From Begonia masoniana (lineage: Eukaryota; Streptophyta; Magnoliopsida; Cucurbitales; Begoniaceae), in NCBI GenBank assembly GCA_022432975.1, contig CM039509.1, positions 3,597,043 to 3,661,042 on the forward strand: DNA of 64,000 nucleotides, written 5' to 3'. Position 1 is the first letter of the stretch. The number at the start of each line of letters is the position of its first letter. The position numbers were made by a program, and so were the translations under genes. Shown here piece after piece: positions 36,540 to 48,632 of the stretch. Under the pieces are notes generated by a model, which searched no databases, had not been told where the DNA came from, and worked only from the letters and a program-made list of their open reading frames with translations.

Positions 36540-36811
36540 CGAGAAAAGGCCGGGGCAGAAACGCCGAGTCAGGCGACCCAATCTCTATAAAGAAAACCCA
36601 GTCACCAAGCCCAAGACAACATATTGGCAATAGAAACCCATTAAGATTAAATATATCCAAGCTCACAATGAGAATATTTCAAGCATACAGCATAATCACA
36701 TAATATCTCAATCCATATTCAACATATATGAAAACTAAGCAAAACTCAATTCAAAAGATAGATTACATACCAAAATCTAAACTAAGTCTACAACTAGAGT
36801 CTTACCAAAGC

Positions 36812-37354
36812 TGTTAAGTGAAGCCCAATGATTCAATGAAGCTCAAGCCCATAGCAAGTGATGACATGTCACGATCTGATGCGTTGTTTTCATTTATAAT
36901 TCGACGGATGTCATTTGTTCAAGGGATGTATAGATAGAATCGGGTTCTCTGGCAGCAGAGACTTCTTTAGTTTTGGTTTTTTGTATTCGGGTAAGGGGGT
37001 AATTTTAGGTTCTCTCTCGGGTAGTTTCTCACTAGAAGTTGCAGGAATTGACGAAGATCGGAAGGAATCGGTGATCGCCTTTATCGGTAGAGAAAGGACT
37101 TTTCTCTAGGGTTCGAGCTTGGGTAATTGAGTTCGACAAATTGGTTAGATTTCTTATTTTTGTTCTTTGATCTTTAATTGTTCTTCGGAGGGATACGTGA
37201 GGGAAGGTGTAATCTTTACTGTTAGTGCAAGGGCTTCTCCTATGGAGCTCAATGTGGATGTAGCCAATTTTGGTGAACCATGATAAATCTTGTGTTTTGT
37301 TCTTCACTTTATTTCTCTATTTTTCAGCATAGAATCGAGACACAATTGACAACA
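36812..37354 (+). repeat. 5' LTR of Copia E (543 bp)
   Basis: TGTTAAGTGAAGCCC to ACACAATTGACAACA. It is followed by one base and the primer site TGGTATCAGAGC at 37356-37367. Confidence 0.92.
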
Positions 37355-37355
37355 G

Positions 37356-37367
37356 TGGTATCAGAGC
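37356..37367 (+). promoter_or_regulatory. Primer-binding site of Copia E
   Basis: TGGTATCAGAGC, exact match to the usual initiator tRNA-Met primer complement. Confidence 0.92.
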
Positions 37368-37553
37368 TTCTTTCTCTTTTTTAATCGTGTTCTTTGTCCG
37401 AGTGTTCTGCATTATTGATTCTTTAATTTTTCTTGATATTGGTATTTCTGTGCTCTAGGGTCTTTAAGTGATTGGTTACTGTGAGTGTGTTTTTTTTATA
37501 ACAGTGTGTGTGGTATTTCTATGAGTGTACTTTTGACAATAGTGTGGTATAAG

Positions 37554-38416
37554 ATGTCTTCTACAAGGCTTGAAATTTCTCTGTATGATGGCAAGGTTGA
37601 TTTTGGTGTGTGGAAGAGGAAAATTAAGGCTCTTCTTTCACACAACAAAGTCTCCATTGCTCTGGAAAAGGACCAATATAAATGGTCTGATGACCAGAAG
37701 AAAATGAAGGAGGAAATTAATAAAGAGGCTTTAAACCTCTTGATTTTGAATTTCTCGGACGATGTTCTGAGAAAAATTGATGGAGCTGAGACTCCATTAG
37801 AGGTATGAGGTAAGCTTGAATCAATTTTTACAGTTCAATCTGCCCTTAATCTTGCTTTCTTTAAAGGTTCACTATTTTCTTGGAAAATGGATATTGCTAA
37901 GACGATAGATGATAATTTAGATGAGTTTCTAAAATTAACACTTAAACTAAAAGGTATTGATCAGGCTTTAGATGAAACTACTAAGTCTATGATTTTATTA
38001 AATTCTATTCCTGAATCTTACTAGGTTGTCAAAGATGCTTACAGTATTCAGGTATCGTTCCAAGTGTAGAGTTAATTTCCTCTGATTTAAAAACTAGGGA
38101 ATTAGAATTACTTAGCCAAAAGAGATCTGGTTCGAATCTCTTTGTGAAGAATAGACCCGATCAGAATGCCAATAATAAGTTCAAAAAGAAATCTAAAATG
38201 AATAAACATAAAACTGAGACTGTAAGTAAGTCAAAAAAAGGAAACTAGGAAGTGTTATAATTGTGGTAAGGTTGGTCATTTAAAGAAGAATTGCTTTGAA
38301 TGGATTAAGAAAAATAAACCTGAAAATAATGAATCGAATCTTGTTAGTAATAATAATCAGGATGACTCCCTTGAGATTTATAATGTCTCTGATGTCAAGT
38401 GCCCTGGTAATTAGGT
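37554..38416 (+). pseudogene. Gag of Copia E
   Basis: MSSTRLEISLYDGKVDFGVW starts at 37554. A TGA at 37806-37808 and further breaks near 38024 and 38060 follow. A CCHC knuckle (CYNCGKVGHLKKNC) lies at about 38255-38296. The type matches Tork-like Copia gag. Confidence 0.8.
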
Positions 38417-39998
38417 GCTTGACTCTAGTTATAGCTTCCATTTGTGTCCTCATAAGGATTGGTTTGTAGATTTCAAGTGGTTAAGAATGAATCTGTGTTT
38501 ATGGACAATGATAATACATGTGAAGTACTTGGTATTGGCTCTATCATTCTTGACTTGGATTCTGGTAAAAGAATCAAGCTCACTAAGGTAAGGTATATAC
38601 CTGGCCTTAAGAGAAATTTGATTTCCATAGGTGCCTTAGATGACCTAGGATGTCATAGTAGGACTAGCAATGGTAGTATGCAGGTATTTAAGAATAACAA
38701 ACTTGTTTTAACTGGTAAGAAAGTTACTGATTTATATATTCTTGATGGTTCTTGTGAATCTGGTGCTTTAAATATTGTTTCTATAGAACCTAACCTTGCT
38801 GTTACTAAGAAATGACATTTGCGATTAGGGCATATGAGTCAAGGAGATCTTGATTCTCTTAGCAAACAAGGGATGTTTGGTAAGGATAAAATAAGTGATT
38901 TAAGCTTCTGTGAACCATGTGTTCTAGGTAAACAACATAGGTTAAGTTTTAAGTCTGCCTTGCATTTATCTAAAGATAAATTTGACTATGTTCATGCTGA
39001 CTTATGGGGTCTGGAAAGATGTGACACACATGGTGGTAATAGGTATTTTTTATCCATAATGGATGATTTTTCTAGAAGAGTATGAGATGTTTCTTCTAAA
39101 AACTAAGGATGAAGCTTTTCTTAGATTTAAATAATGGAGAGTTTTAGAAGAAAATCAATTAGGCACCAAGCTTAAGGCTCTTAGAATAGATAATGGATTA
39201 GAATTCTGTAATTCTGAATTTGATGAGTATTGTAAAAGATCTGGCATTTTAAGGCATAAGACAGTTCGGAATACCCCTCAGCAAAATAGTGTTGCTGAGA
39301 GGATGAACAAAACCTTGTTGGAAAAGGTTAGGTGTCTTCTTATAACTTCTGGATTACCAAAGCCTTTCTAGGGGGAAGCCTTACATATTGTCGCCTATCT
39401 TATCAATAGAAGTCCTCATAGAGCTCTAGAGTTCAAGTGTCCTATAGAAGTTTGGAATAATAGGAAACCTAGCTTAGATCACCTTAAGATCTTTGGTTGC
39501 TCCACCTATGCTCATAATAAAGAGGATAAATTAGATCCTAGATCCCTAAAATGTATTTTCTTAGGTTATCAACAGCAACATGGAACCAAATGTTATAGGC
39601 TGTGGGAAAAGGATTCTAAAGGAATTGAGATCATAGTTAGCAGAGATGTCATTTTTGATGAGGAATCATTCCCTTGTAAGACTTCTTCTACTAACTCTAA
39701 TAGAGAGTCTAGTAAGACCCCTCAAGTGCAGCAGAATATGCAGTTTGAGGTGAAGCCCATGGATGCCATTGATGGGCCAGCCCTTAGAGTAGAGGATCAA
39801 GAGGAAAATCAAACGGGAGATCAAGAAGAAAATGATCTGCCAGATCAGGCTGAACAGTTGAGTAAATCAGTTCATGAAGACTTGTCTGACTATCAGTTCA
39901 CCCGTGATCGAAATAGAAGAGAGATAATTCCTAACAGAAGATTTTCTTATGCTGAACTTGTATATGCCGCTCTAGTTGCTTCTTTGGAGGTTAGTTAG
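38417..39998 (+). pseudogene. Protease and integrase of Copia E
   Basis: The protease region is badly altered: the expected Asp-Ser-Gly motif is not readable at 38410-38480, although GIGSIILDL and RYIPGLKRNLISIGALD follow. Integrase: LRLGHMSQGDL with the His pair, CEPCVLGKQHRLSF, HADLWGLER with the first acid, MDDFSRRV, LRIDNGLEF with the second, and NSVAERMNKT with the Glu. Stops lie at about 39083, 39133 and 39367. The C-terminal part is open from 39726 to 39998. Confidence 0.8.
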
Positions 39999-40061
39999 AG
40001 TGAACCAAATAGCTATCAAGAAGCTATTGCCTTAACTGAAAGTGACAAAGGGCTAAGTGCC

Positions 40062-41561
40062 ATGAATGAAGAAATGAATTCTCTAAGCATTAACAACACG
40101 TGGGAGTTGATTAAGAAACCAGCTGATAAGAAGTTGATTGAATGCAAGTGGTTGTTCAAGCTTAAGGAGGGAATTCTACCAAGTGATCCTCCTAGATACA
40201 AGGCTATATTAGTAGCTAAAGGTTACTTACAAAGAGAAGGAATTGATTATAATGAAATATTCTCACTTGTGGTCAAGTTTAAAACAATTAGAGTTATGCT
40301 ATCTCTTGTTGCATACTTGGATTTGAAACTTGAGCAGTTAGATGTCAAAACTGCATTTCTTCATGGTGAGTTAGATAAAAGAATTTTGATGAGACAGCCT
40401 GAGGGGTTTGACGATAGGAAATATCCTGACCACGTTTGCTTACTGAAAAAATCGTTGTATGGTTTGAAGCAATCTCCTCGGCAATGGTATAAAAGGTTTG
40501 ATACTTTTATTTTGAGTATTGGTTTCATTAGAAGTCAATATGATACTTGTTTATATTTTTCTTCTATTAATGATAACCCTGTTTATATTCTGTTATATGT
40601 TGATGATATATTGTTAGTTAGCAATTCTATGTCAAAGATTAACAGGTTAAAGCAAGACTTGAGTTCTGAGTTCGATATGAAGGACTTAGGAAATGCTAAA
40701 AGAATTCTGGGTATGGTCATTGAAAGAGATAGAAGAAATAAATTTCTAAAAGTACATCAAAAACCATATTTGCAAAAACTGGTTGAAAGGTATGGTAATG
40801 CTAACGGTAAGCATGTTCAGATGTCTTTGGCTGGTCATTTTATTTTGAATAAGAGTCAGAGTCCTAAGTCTAAGTCTGATTTCATTAAAATGGAAAATAT
40901 TCCTTATTCAAATGTGATTGGATCTATTATGTATGCCATGATTAGTACTATGCCAGATTTGTCTTTTGCTACATCACTGTTAAATAGATTTATGTCAAAT
41001 CTTGGCTATGATCATTGGATTGCTTTGAAATGGGTTGTAGCATATATTAATAGTACTATTGATGTTGGCTTATGTTATGGTAATAGAAATGCTGTATTTG
41101 ATCTTGTGGGTTTTGTAGATGCTGATTTCGCAGGTAACAGAGATGAGGGAAATTCAAACACAACTTACTGTTTTACATTGGGAAGAAATTGTATTGTGTG
41201 GAAGTCACAATTACAACCAATGGTTGCATTGTCCACTACTGAGGTTAAGTATGTGGCAATTTTAGATGCTATGAAGGAAGCTGTGTGGTTGCAAGGACTC
41301 TTAAGAGAAGCTAAGTTGTTAAATTCTCTTGCTGTTATTTATTGTGATAATCAGAGTGCGATACATCTTAGTAAAAATCCTGTATATCATGAAAGAACTA
41401 AACATATTAATGTTAGGTATCATTTTATTAGCGACTTGATTTCTACTAATGTTGTGAAATTATTTAAGGTACCCACAGAGGAGAATCCAACAGATATGGG
41501 CACAAAGATTGTAACAAATACCAAGTTCAAGTATTGCTTGAGCTTGTTATTTGTAGAATGA
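40062..41561 (+). CDS. RT and RNase H of Copia E, 499 codons open
   Basis: A long intact frame covering the Copia RT and RNase H. RT motifs: WELIKKPADKKLIECKWLFK, EQLDVKTAFLHGEL (first Asp), KSLYGLKQSPRQWYKRF and ILLYVDDILLVSN (Asp pair). Connection: PYSNVIGSIMYAM. RNase H: FVDADFAGNRDEG, LSTTEVKYVAILDA, YCDNQSAIHLSKNP and RTKHINVRYHFI. It is the 3' part of a polyprotein whose upstream part has stops, and it has no start of its own in the normal element, so translation is doubtful. Several residues differ from consensus (STTEVKYVA, where Glu-Ala-Glu-Tyr is usual). Confidence 0.8.
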   Translation: MNEEMNSLSINNTWELIKKPADKKLIECKWLFKLKEGILPSDPPRYKAILVAKGYLQREGIDYNEIFSLVVKFKTIRVMLSLVAYLDLKLEQLDVKTAFLHGELDKRILMRQPEGFDDRKYPDHVCLLKKSLYGLKQSPRQWYKRFDTFILSIGFIRSQYDTCLYFSSINDNPVYILLYVDDILLVSNSMSKINRLKQDLSSEFDMKDLGNAKRILGMVIERDRRNKFLKVHQKPYLQKLVERYGNANGKHVQMSLAGHFILNKSQSPKSKSDFIKMENIPYSNVIGSIMYAMISTMPDLSFATSLLNRFMSNLGYDHWIALKWVVAYINSTIDVGLCYGNRNAVFDLVGFVDADFAGNRDEGNSNTTYCFTLGRNCIVWKSQLQPMVALSTTEVKYVAILDAMKEAVWLQGLLREAKLLNSLAVIYCDNQSAIHLSKNPVYHERTKHINVRYHFISDLISTNVVKLFKVPTEENPTDMGTKIVTNTKFKYCLSLLFVE

Positions 41562-41651
41562 TCTTCATAGGTCCGAGCATTGAAGCAGTTGTAGAAGTAC
41601 TTGCACTATGTGTTGATAGTTAACAGGTGGATTGGACTTCAAGGTGGAGAT

Positions 41652-42195
41652 TGTTAAGTGAAGCCCAATGATTCAGTGAAGCCCAAGCCCATAGCAAGTG
41701 ATGACGTGTCACGATCTGATGCGTTGTTTTCATTTATAATCCGACAGATGTCATTTGTTCAAGGGATGTACAGATAGAATTAGGTTCTCTGGCAGCAGAG
41801 AGCTTCTTTAGTTTTGGTTTTTTGTATTCGGGTAAGGGGGTAGTTTTAGGTTCTCTCTCGGGTAGTTTCTCTCTGGAAGTTGCAGGAATTGACGAAGATT
41901 GGAAAGAATCTGTGATCGTCTTGATCGGTAAAGAAAGGAGTTTTCTCTAGGGTTCGAGCTCGGGTAATTGAGTTTGACAGATTGGTTAGATTTCTTATTT
42001 TTGTTCTTTGATTTTTAATTGTTCTTCGGAGGGATACGTGAGGGAGGGTGTAATCTTTACTGATAGTACAAAGACTTCTCTTGTGAAGCTCATCGTGGAT
42101 GTAGTCAATTTTGGTGAACCACAATAAATCTTGTGTTCTGTTCTTCACTTTATTTCTTTGTTTTTTGGCATAGAATCGAGACACAATTGACAACA
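41652..42195 (+). repeat. 3' LTR of Copia E (544 bp)
   Basis: Matches 36812-37354. Preceded by the purine-rich AAGGTGGAGAT tract at 41641-41651. Confidence 0.92.
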
Positions 42196-42895
42196 AAAGC
42201 AAATACACTCAACAAAATAAATGATTGGAAATAACGACATCCTTCTCCTACAGTCCACTGGATCGAGGTCTATTCACTCTTCTCCTTACTTGATTTGGGG
42301 AGAAGGGAGAGAGAATTCTTTGGGGGTGAGTGACTAACTCAGTAAGAAACTTATATATAATGTATTTCGGTTAAAACCTAGTTTTTATATTTCTCTTAAA
42401 AACATGATTTACCTTCTACAATGATGCATGAGTAAAATAAAAGAATACTTAAAAACATATTTTCTTTCTTTTATTTAAAACTCGATTCCTCGAACTCTCT
42501 GTGAGGTATTTACAAAACCCGTCACATACATAAGTGATTATACAATCAACATACCCTCATAGTTTTTCGTATAAAATCTCTCAGTGAAAAAGGAGTGTCA
42601 CACAAGGACCACTCCTGCACACCTCAAGGAAAGACGGTAATCTGAAGACCAACAATGTCTCATGAGCCAGAAAGAAAGCACAATGACGATCTCGAGATCC
42701 AGCTCATCACTCGAGCGATCAGTGACTAATAACCAGCAATGATACAACCCGAACTAAATCTCACCTTGATCAGGTTAAGGGGTTATTGGGCCTCCAAGGA
42801 ACGTGTCATCAGTGCCTTGTCACCAGTGCAATATGTTCAAACAAAACCACCTTCACGCAATAGAAGGGGGGGTCTCGTGATGCTTTGATGCCAAA

Positions 42896-44204
42896 CAATA
42901 CAAAACATCAAGATGATTCATCTTTCCAATATGCATGGAAAAATAATCACTATATGTGCTAAATTAAAACACATTAAAAAACACTACGTACACCTACGTA
43001 ATAAAATCAACGTGTTTGCGACTAATCTGACCAATTTACCAAAAATACACACGTGACACATAACGAAAGAAAAAGGTACACGTCATGAGTCAACAAACGT
43101 GAAAAGTTTACCATAAATTAAATGGTTAAAAATCTTAGGTTTTACATATGTAATCATCTTCTCCAAGAGGAAAAGCACCTCCTTGAATTAACTAAAACTT
43201 TTAAAAGGAAACTACAAAATTTCTTCCTTTTCTCAGTTTGGTCGCAAGAAAGCAAAGACCCAATCTTTTCCTTTCTCCCAAATACCCAATCGCTTCAAAG
43301 CCTTCAGTTTACTTCCACAATGAATCACCAGTGACATTGAAGCCGCACATCAACGGGTTGCATGGTAGAGGTTATTCTGGGAAAAGTTTGGAAGGAATAT
43401 CAGGTATTGAGCAATTAGGTCGACATGGGATAGCATCCATGAATGTCAACTTTCATTGTGTTATTTTCATTTCTCTGTAATTTTCTTCTTCTTTTCGAAA
43501 ATTATATAAAATAAAACATAAAAAATGGACACAAATGGAGGAACATACAAAAGCAAGTAAAAAAATCCTTACCCGGAGCTTGAAAATGCAAATAAACGAG
43601 CAGCCAAAATCTCGATAGTAGAAGCCTCCAACTACCAAAATCAGCAGACCAAACAGCATACATAATATCAATGTTCAAAGAAAGAAATTGAAGATAAAGG
43701 AAGCACAAAGAAAGGAAGATGCCATGAAGAAGATACAAGAACCTATGACAAAAAAAAAACATAAAATGAAAATAGATGCAATTTCAAACCAAATTCAAAT
43801 GGAAGAGAATGACCACGTCCACCCTCACGCGTCATCCAAACTTCCTGCCCATGGAAGAAGAACGAATTGTAGTAGCATATATTATTATTATTATTATAAT
43901 TAATGTCTCGAGAGTATTTTAGTCTTTGACATCGACCAGAAAGAAATGATGAAGGTGCAAACTGAATTCGCCTTTTCCCCATGAACTTCGATCAGAGGGA
44001 TAACTTGCACGTTAGAATGAATATCTGGAAGAGTAAAATCGCGGAAAATTTTGCAGGAGAAAATTACGTCCAATGAAGGGAGGGTTCTTGTTGCTTTTTT
44101 TATTTTATTTTCAATTTATTTTAGATTAGGAGAAAATAACTATCATTCTATGATAAAAGAAATCACCCATTGTACCAAAAATTGAACCAAACCACTGCAA
44201 ACTA
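42896..44204. other. Low-copy-looking sequence, former upstream region of the 58.8-kb gene
   Basis: No recognised gene. A plus-strand frame at 43238-43480 (with GLHGRGYSGKSLEGISGIEQ) and a minus-strand frame at 43502-43671 (with GLLILVVGGFYYRDF) have coding-like composition, but I do not recognise them. Also present are a CACGTGAC G-box-like word at about 43052 and a TTA microsatellite at about 43881-43900. The segment adjoining 44205 was next to 58762 before the Reina insertion. Confidence 0.35.
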
Positions 44205-44209
44205 TAAAA

Positions 44210-44504
44210 TGTTGTGACAACAGCAATATGATCGAACAGAGAAAGTCTACTATCTTCCAGAGAAACGATTACAGAGAATAAGAGAGAGAATACGAGAGAG
44301 AAAATAGTAAAAACAACAAATTAACAATCCGTCCTCTCACTCCCGCGCTACTGGCTTTATCTGCTTCCTTCCTCTTCTAACAGATTGGACACGTCAGCTG
44401 AGGGTTCAACTGTAACCGGGTTGGGCTCGGGTTTTCTAGGTGCTGCTGCGTTTCCCTTTAGTGGCTCAACTGCGTAGCCCATCATGGAGGTCTCTTCCAT
44501 GACA
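44210..44504 (-). repeat. 3' LTR of the Reina-type element (295 bp)
   Basis: TGTTGTGACAAC to TCTTCCATGACA on the plus strand. Same sequence, with about 16 differences, at 58466-58761. Confidence 0.9.
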
Positions 44505-44516
44505 GGCCTCCCCCTC
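44505..44516 (-). promoter_or_regulatory. Polypurine tract of the Reina-type element
   Basis: The minus strand reads GAGGGGGAGGCC directly before the 3' LTR. Confidence 0.85.
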
Positions 44517-45467
44517 AGACGAACTTTGTCCTCAAGGTCAAAAATCTGGATAACAGGCTGTAATAACTTCGGAATCCACCCATGTAGCGTCGACAACTGG
44601 TTGCTCCTTCCACTGAATCAGCCACTGTGTGATAGGAAAATTCCCACGCTTGACCACTCGGGTTTGCAGAAGATGGAGCGGAACATCGGTAGTTATGTCG
44701 GCATAAAAGTTTGAAGGAAGAAAGGGGGTGAGAGAGAGTGGCTACCAATTGTCTTCTTCAATAGAGAAACATGAAAAACAGGATGGATACGAGCTTCGTC
44801 TGGTAATGCCAACTTATAAGGCGACATGTCCGACCCGAGACAGAATTTGGAACGGACCAAAACATTTCAGAGCAAGTTTGTGCGCTGGTCTGGAGGCAAC
44901 AGACTGTTGTCGATAAGGCTAGAGCTTGAGATAAACCCAATCCTCGGGCTGAAAACTCCGTTCAGTTCTGTTGCGATTGGCATAAAGTTTCATTCGACTT
45001 TGAGCCTAGGCAATGTTCTCCTTCAGCAGGGTATCCATCGCATGGCGGTCACGGAGGAAACCATCAGCAATGGCGGATGGAGATTGTAGGTACTGGCCCA
45101 GAGCTAGCCGGGCGGTGGCTGTCCATATAAAGCTTCGAAGGGGGGTCATTTTGATGGCTGTCTGGACCGTAGTGTTGTACCACCATTCGGCTAAGGGAAG
45201 CCATTGTTTCCAAGCTGACGATTTTCAAAATGTCATATAACGCAAGTACATTTCCAGGCATTGATTAAGCCTTTTTGTTTGGCCATCTGATTTCGGGTGA
45301 TAGGCAGTGGAAGTATTCAGTTCTATCCTCAGTGAAGAAAAAACATATTGCTAAAAGGAGGAAAGAAAAATCGAATCCCTGTCCGAGACCATCGACTGAG
45401 GTATGCCATACAATTTAAAAATATTATCCAGAAACAAATTGGCTACCTGGACCACCGTGAATGGGTG
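44517..45467 (-). pseudogene. Integrase C-terminal half and chromodomain, Reina-type
   Basis: No single frame spans this stretch. Minus-strand pieces show QLSTLHGWIPKLLQPV and a chromodomain remnant around 44560-44700. The remnant is of group I type, which is characteristic of Reina and related chromoviruses. Frames switch several times. The integrase catalytic second half (45467-44950) is only recognisable as fragments. Confidence 0.6.
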
Positions 45468-46040
45468 TCAGAGGGCTAGAAAATGAGCGTACTTGGTGAA
45501 GCGATCCACCACCACAAGAATACAGTTGGATTGAAGGGAGCTTGGTAGGCCCTCGATGAAGTCCATGGCGATGTGAGTCCAAGGATGTTGGGGTATCGGA
45601 AGTGGCTGGAGAAGTCTAGGATAACCGACGTGTTCATGTTTGCACCTCTGGCAAATATCACAACTTCCGACGTATGCTTGGACATCCTTAGTAAGCCCTG
45701 GCCACCAAAACAAGGACTTGGCTCGATGTAGCGTTGCCTGAATACCCGAGTGTCCACCCTCGGCTGAATCCTGTAGAGTCTTGAGGACCTTGGTTCGGAT
45801 GACGTTCCCTTGCCCTAGGACTAATCTACCTTGGAAACAAATTAAGCCATTCGAGAAAGAGAAAGAAGGTTCCTGGGAGGCGTCAACAAATAACTTGGTG
45901 ATCAGATCTACCGCCCATGCATCTCCTTCATAACTGGAGATGACCTCCTGCATCCACTGAGGAGTATTCAATGTTATCGCCTGGCATTGTGCGGCCGTCG
46001 GTGGCGGACAATGGGGTGCTCGAGAGAGAGCGTCAGCCAC
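45468..46040 (-). pseudogene. Integrase N-terminal half, Reina-type
   Basis: Begins with the RNase H-integrase junction MADALSRAP. It has the HHCC zinc domain (GGHSGIQATLHRAKSLFWW ... CDICQRCKHEH), then the core start (HIAMDFIEGLPSS with the first Asp, LVVVDRFTKYAHF). The frame ends at a stop near 45468. Confidence 0.85.
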
Positions 46041-46235
46041 GACATTCTACTTTCCCTGTTTGTATTCAATCTGGTAATCTAAACCCAACAACTTGGATAA
46101 CCATTTCTATTGCAATGGGGTGGTAATGCGTTGCTCCAGCAAATATTTCAGTGACTGGTGGTCTGTTTGAATGATGAATTTATTGTCTTCCAAGTAATGT
46201 TGCCAGAGTTGAACCGTGGAAACTAGAGTTAACAG

Positions 46236-47340
46236 TTACTTCTTGTAGATCGACGGCCCCATGTTTTTCAAATTAAAAGGTTTGCTCATAAATGCTATAG
46301 CCTGTCGGTGTTGCATCAACACGGGCCCCATACCACCTTGATAAGCATCGGTTTGGATAACGAATGGCTGGGAGAAGTTTGGTAGTGTTAGGACTAGTGG
46401 TGCGCTCATTGCGGTTTTGAGATTCTGGAAGGCTTCCTCGGCTGCCGAGTCCCAAACAAACACATTGTCTTTAACAGTGTTGTGAGTGGTTTCGCCAGAA
46501 TACCATAGTTGCGGATAAATTTCTGACAATAGCCTGTCAGACCCAGAAATCCTCGCAATTGTTTGATAGTAGTGGGCGATGGCCAGTTCACCATTGCTAC
46601 AATTTTGGTTGGATCAGCCTTGACTCCCTTCTTAGAAATGATGTGACCCAAATAGCCTACCTCTGGTTGGCCAAAAATGCACTTGGATTCCTTGGCGACC
46701 AAATTATGGCTTTGCAATAGTTGTAATATTAGTCTCAGATGTTTGTAATGGGTCTCTAATGTAGGGCTGTATACCAGTATTTCGTCGAAGAAAACCAGGA
46801 CGAATTTTCTCAAGTATGGTTGAAAAATATTGTTCATGGGCGCCTGAAATGTCGCCGGTGCATTCGTGAGGCCGAAAGGCATTACCCTGAACTCGTATAG
46901 CCCTTGGTGTGTTTTGAATGCCGTTTTGTGGCAATCCTCTTCCTTTATTTTGATCTGGTGGTACCCAGCCCGTAAATCAATCTTTGAGAAGACTGACGAG
47001 CCATGAAGCTCATCCAACAGTTCATCTATTATAGGCATCGGAAATTTGTCTTTAATGGTAAGGGCGTTCAACTGTCTGTAATCGACGCAGAATCTCCACT
47101 GCCCGTCTTTCTTCCACACTAGGAGCATCGGCGACGCGAAGGAGCTATTACTGGGGACAATAATGCCTTCCTTCAACATCTCCTGCACCAGTTTCTCAAT
47201 CTCTGATTTCTGTGAGAACGGACATCTGTACTGCAAAATGCGGAAGGGTCTCGCATCAGGCTGTAGTGGGATTCGATGATCGTGGCTTCTCTCCGGTGGT
47301 AAACCCAACAGTTGGGCAAAAACATCCGTGAAGTCTTGAA
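46236..47340 (-). pseudogene. RT and RNase H start, Reina-type, altered RT active site
   Basis: RT is readable from 47308 to 46406: SSFASPMLLVWKKDGQWRFC, DYRQLNALTIKDKFPMPIID, SKIDLRAGYHQI (first Asp) and PFGLTNAPATF. At about 46776-46798 the catalytic box reads VFFDEILVYS, so the second Asp of the pair is Glu. RNase H begins in another frame (46529-46236: FVIQTDAYQGGMGPVLMQ). The conserved PLLTLL-type thumb end is shifted by a frame change at about 46440-46500. Solo LTR 2 separates this part from the linker at 51443. Confidence 0.88.
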
Positions 47341-47779
47341 TGATTGCCTTAATGCATTCCTGTGACAGCCCCAGAACCGTACCCGATCGGGGTCCGGGAT
47401 CGAGCCGTCACACCGGGGAATTTGTAGAAAACGGGCACATATTTTTTTTTTATAACAGAAACAGGGAACAGAACGTTTACAAACTATAAAACTTCACCGA
47501 GAGAGAGAGTTCTCTGGAGTTGAAAGCAAAACGGGATTCAATAACGGATAACAGAAGAGAAACGAAAATGCAGGAAGACAGGGACATTAAAGAGAACTTA
47601 AACTGGGAAGAAGCATACTGTGGAAGGCTACGGTGTATAACAGAACTATGCACAATTCGGAAATGAATAACAGAAGAGAAGAAATGGCGAAGAAAATAAT
47701 TAAACAGGATGGACAGGAAGTAAACCAGAAATCATAAGCATAAAAGCAGGAAGCTGTTGGGCGAAAGGCGTATGACGTC

Positions 47780-48632
47780 ATCGGAAGAAAAGATGACGTC
47801 AACCGAAAGACAAAATTATAAACTGGGCGGAAGACTTATGCTGACGTCAACCGGAAGACAAAAATTATAAACTGGGCGGAAGACTTATGCTGAGTCAACC
47901 GGAAGACAAAAATTATAAACTGGGCGGAAGACTTATGCTGACGTCAACCGGAAGACAAAAATTATAAACTGGGCGGAAGACTTATGCTGACGTCAACCGG
48001 AAGACAAAAACAGTAAACATAACCGGCAGAAGGTGATGACGTCAGCCGGAAGATGGATGACGTTAACCGGAAGATAAAAACAGTAAACATAACCGGCAGA
48101 AGGTGATGACGTCAGCGGAAGATGGATGACGTCTTATAAACTGGGCGGAAGACTTATGCTGACGTCAACCGGAAGACAAAAATTATAAACTGGGCGGAAG
48201 ACTTATGCTGACGTCAACCGGAAGACAAAAATTATAAACTGGGCGGAAGACTTATGCTGACGTCAACCGGAAGACAAAAATTATAAACTGGGCGGAAGAC
48301 TTATGCTGACGTCAACCGGAAGACAAAAATTATAAACTGGGCGGAAGACTTATGCTGACGTCAACCGGAAGACAAAAATTATAAACTGGGCGGAAGACTT
48401 ATGCTGACGTCAACCGGAAGACAAAAATTATAAACTGGGCGGAAGACTTATGCTGACGTCAACCGGAAGACAAAAATTATAAACTGGGCGGAAGACTTAT
48501 GCTGACGTCAACCGGAAGACAAAAATTATAAACTGGGCGGAAGACTTATGCTGACGTCAACCGGAAGACAAAAATTATAAACTGGGCGGAAGACTTATGC
48601 TGACGTCAACCGGAAGACAAAAATTATAAACT
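47780..48632. repeat. 49-bp TGACGTCA repeat array, first block
   Basis: Unit: AAAAATTATAAACTGGGCGG, then AAGACTTATG, then CTGACGTCAACCGGAAGAC, period 49 bp. About four units occur at 47810-48008, irregular CCGGCAGA/TGACGTCA units at 48009-48132, then about ten identical units to 48632. Confidence 0.95.

Larger units (their letters stand above)
36812..42195 (+). mobile_element. Copia E, complete with TSD AAAGC
   Basis: LTRs of 543 and 544 bp, TGTTAAG...GACAACA, with AAAGC at 36807-36811 and 42196-42200. The internal order is gag, protease, integrase, RT, RNase H on the plus strand. By eye the LTRs differ at about 5% of positions in the first 160 bp, so the insertion is fairly old. RT-RNase H is still open for 499 codons. 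Confidence 0.92.
36540..42890 (-). repeat. Tekay-like LTR fragment, split by Copia E
   Basis: Starts TGTCACGACCCGAG at 36540 and, after the Copia E insertion, continues from 42201. The right part contains ACTCAGTAAG (about 42337), a word shared with the other long chromovirus LTRs here. I cannot find a TG...CA end or duplication on the right, so the end coordinate is a guess and the piece may be truncated. Confidence 0.45.

Noticed and set aside
36540..42890. Attempt to close the Tekay-like LTR into a solo LTR with a target duplication
   Set aside because: No TG...CA end with a matching five-base flank was found between 42.2 and 43.1 kb, so only a fragment is claimed.
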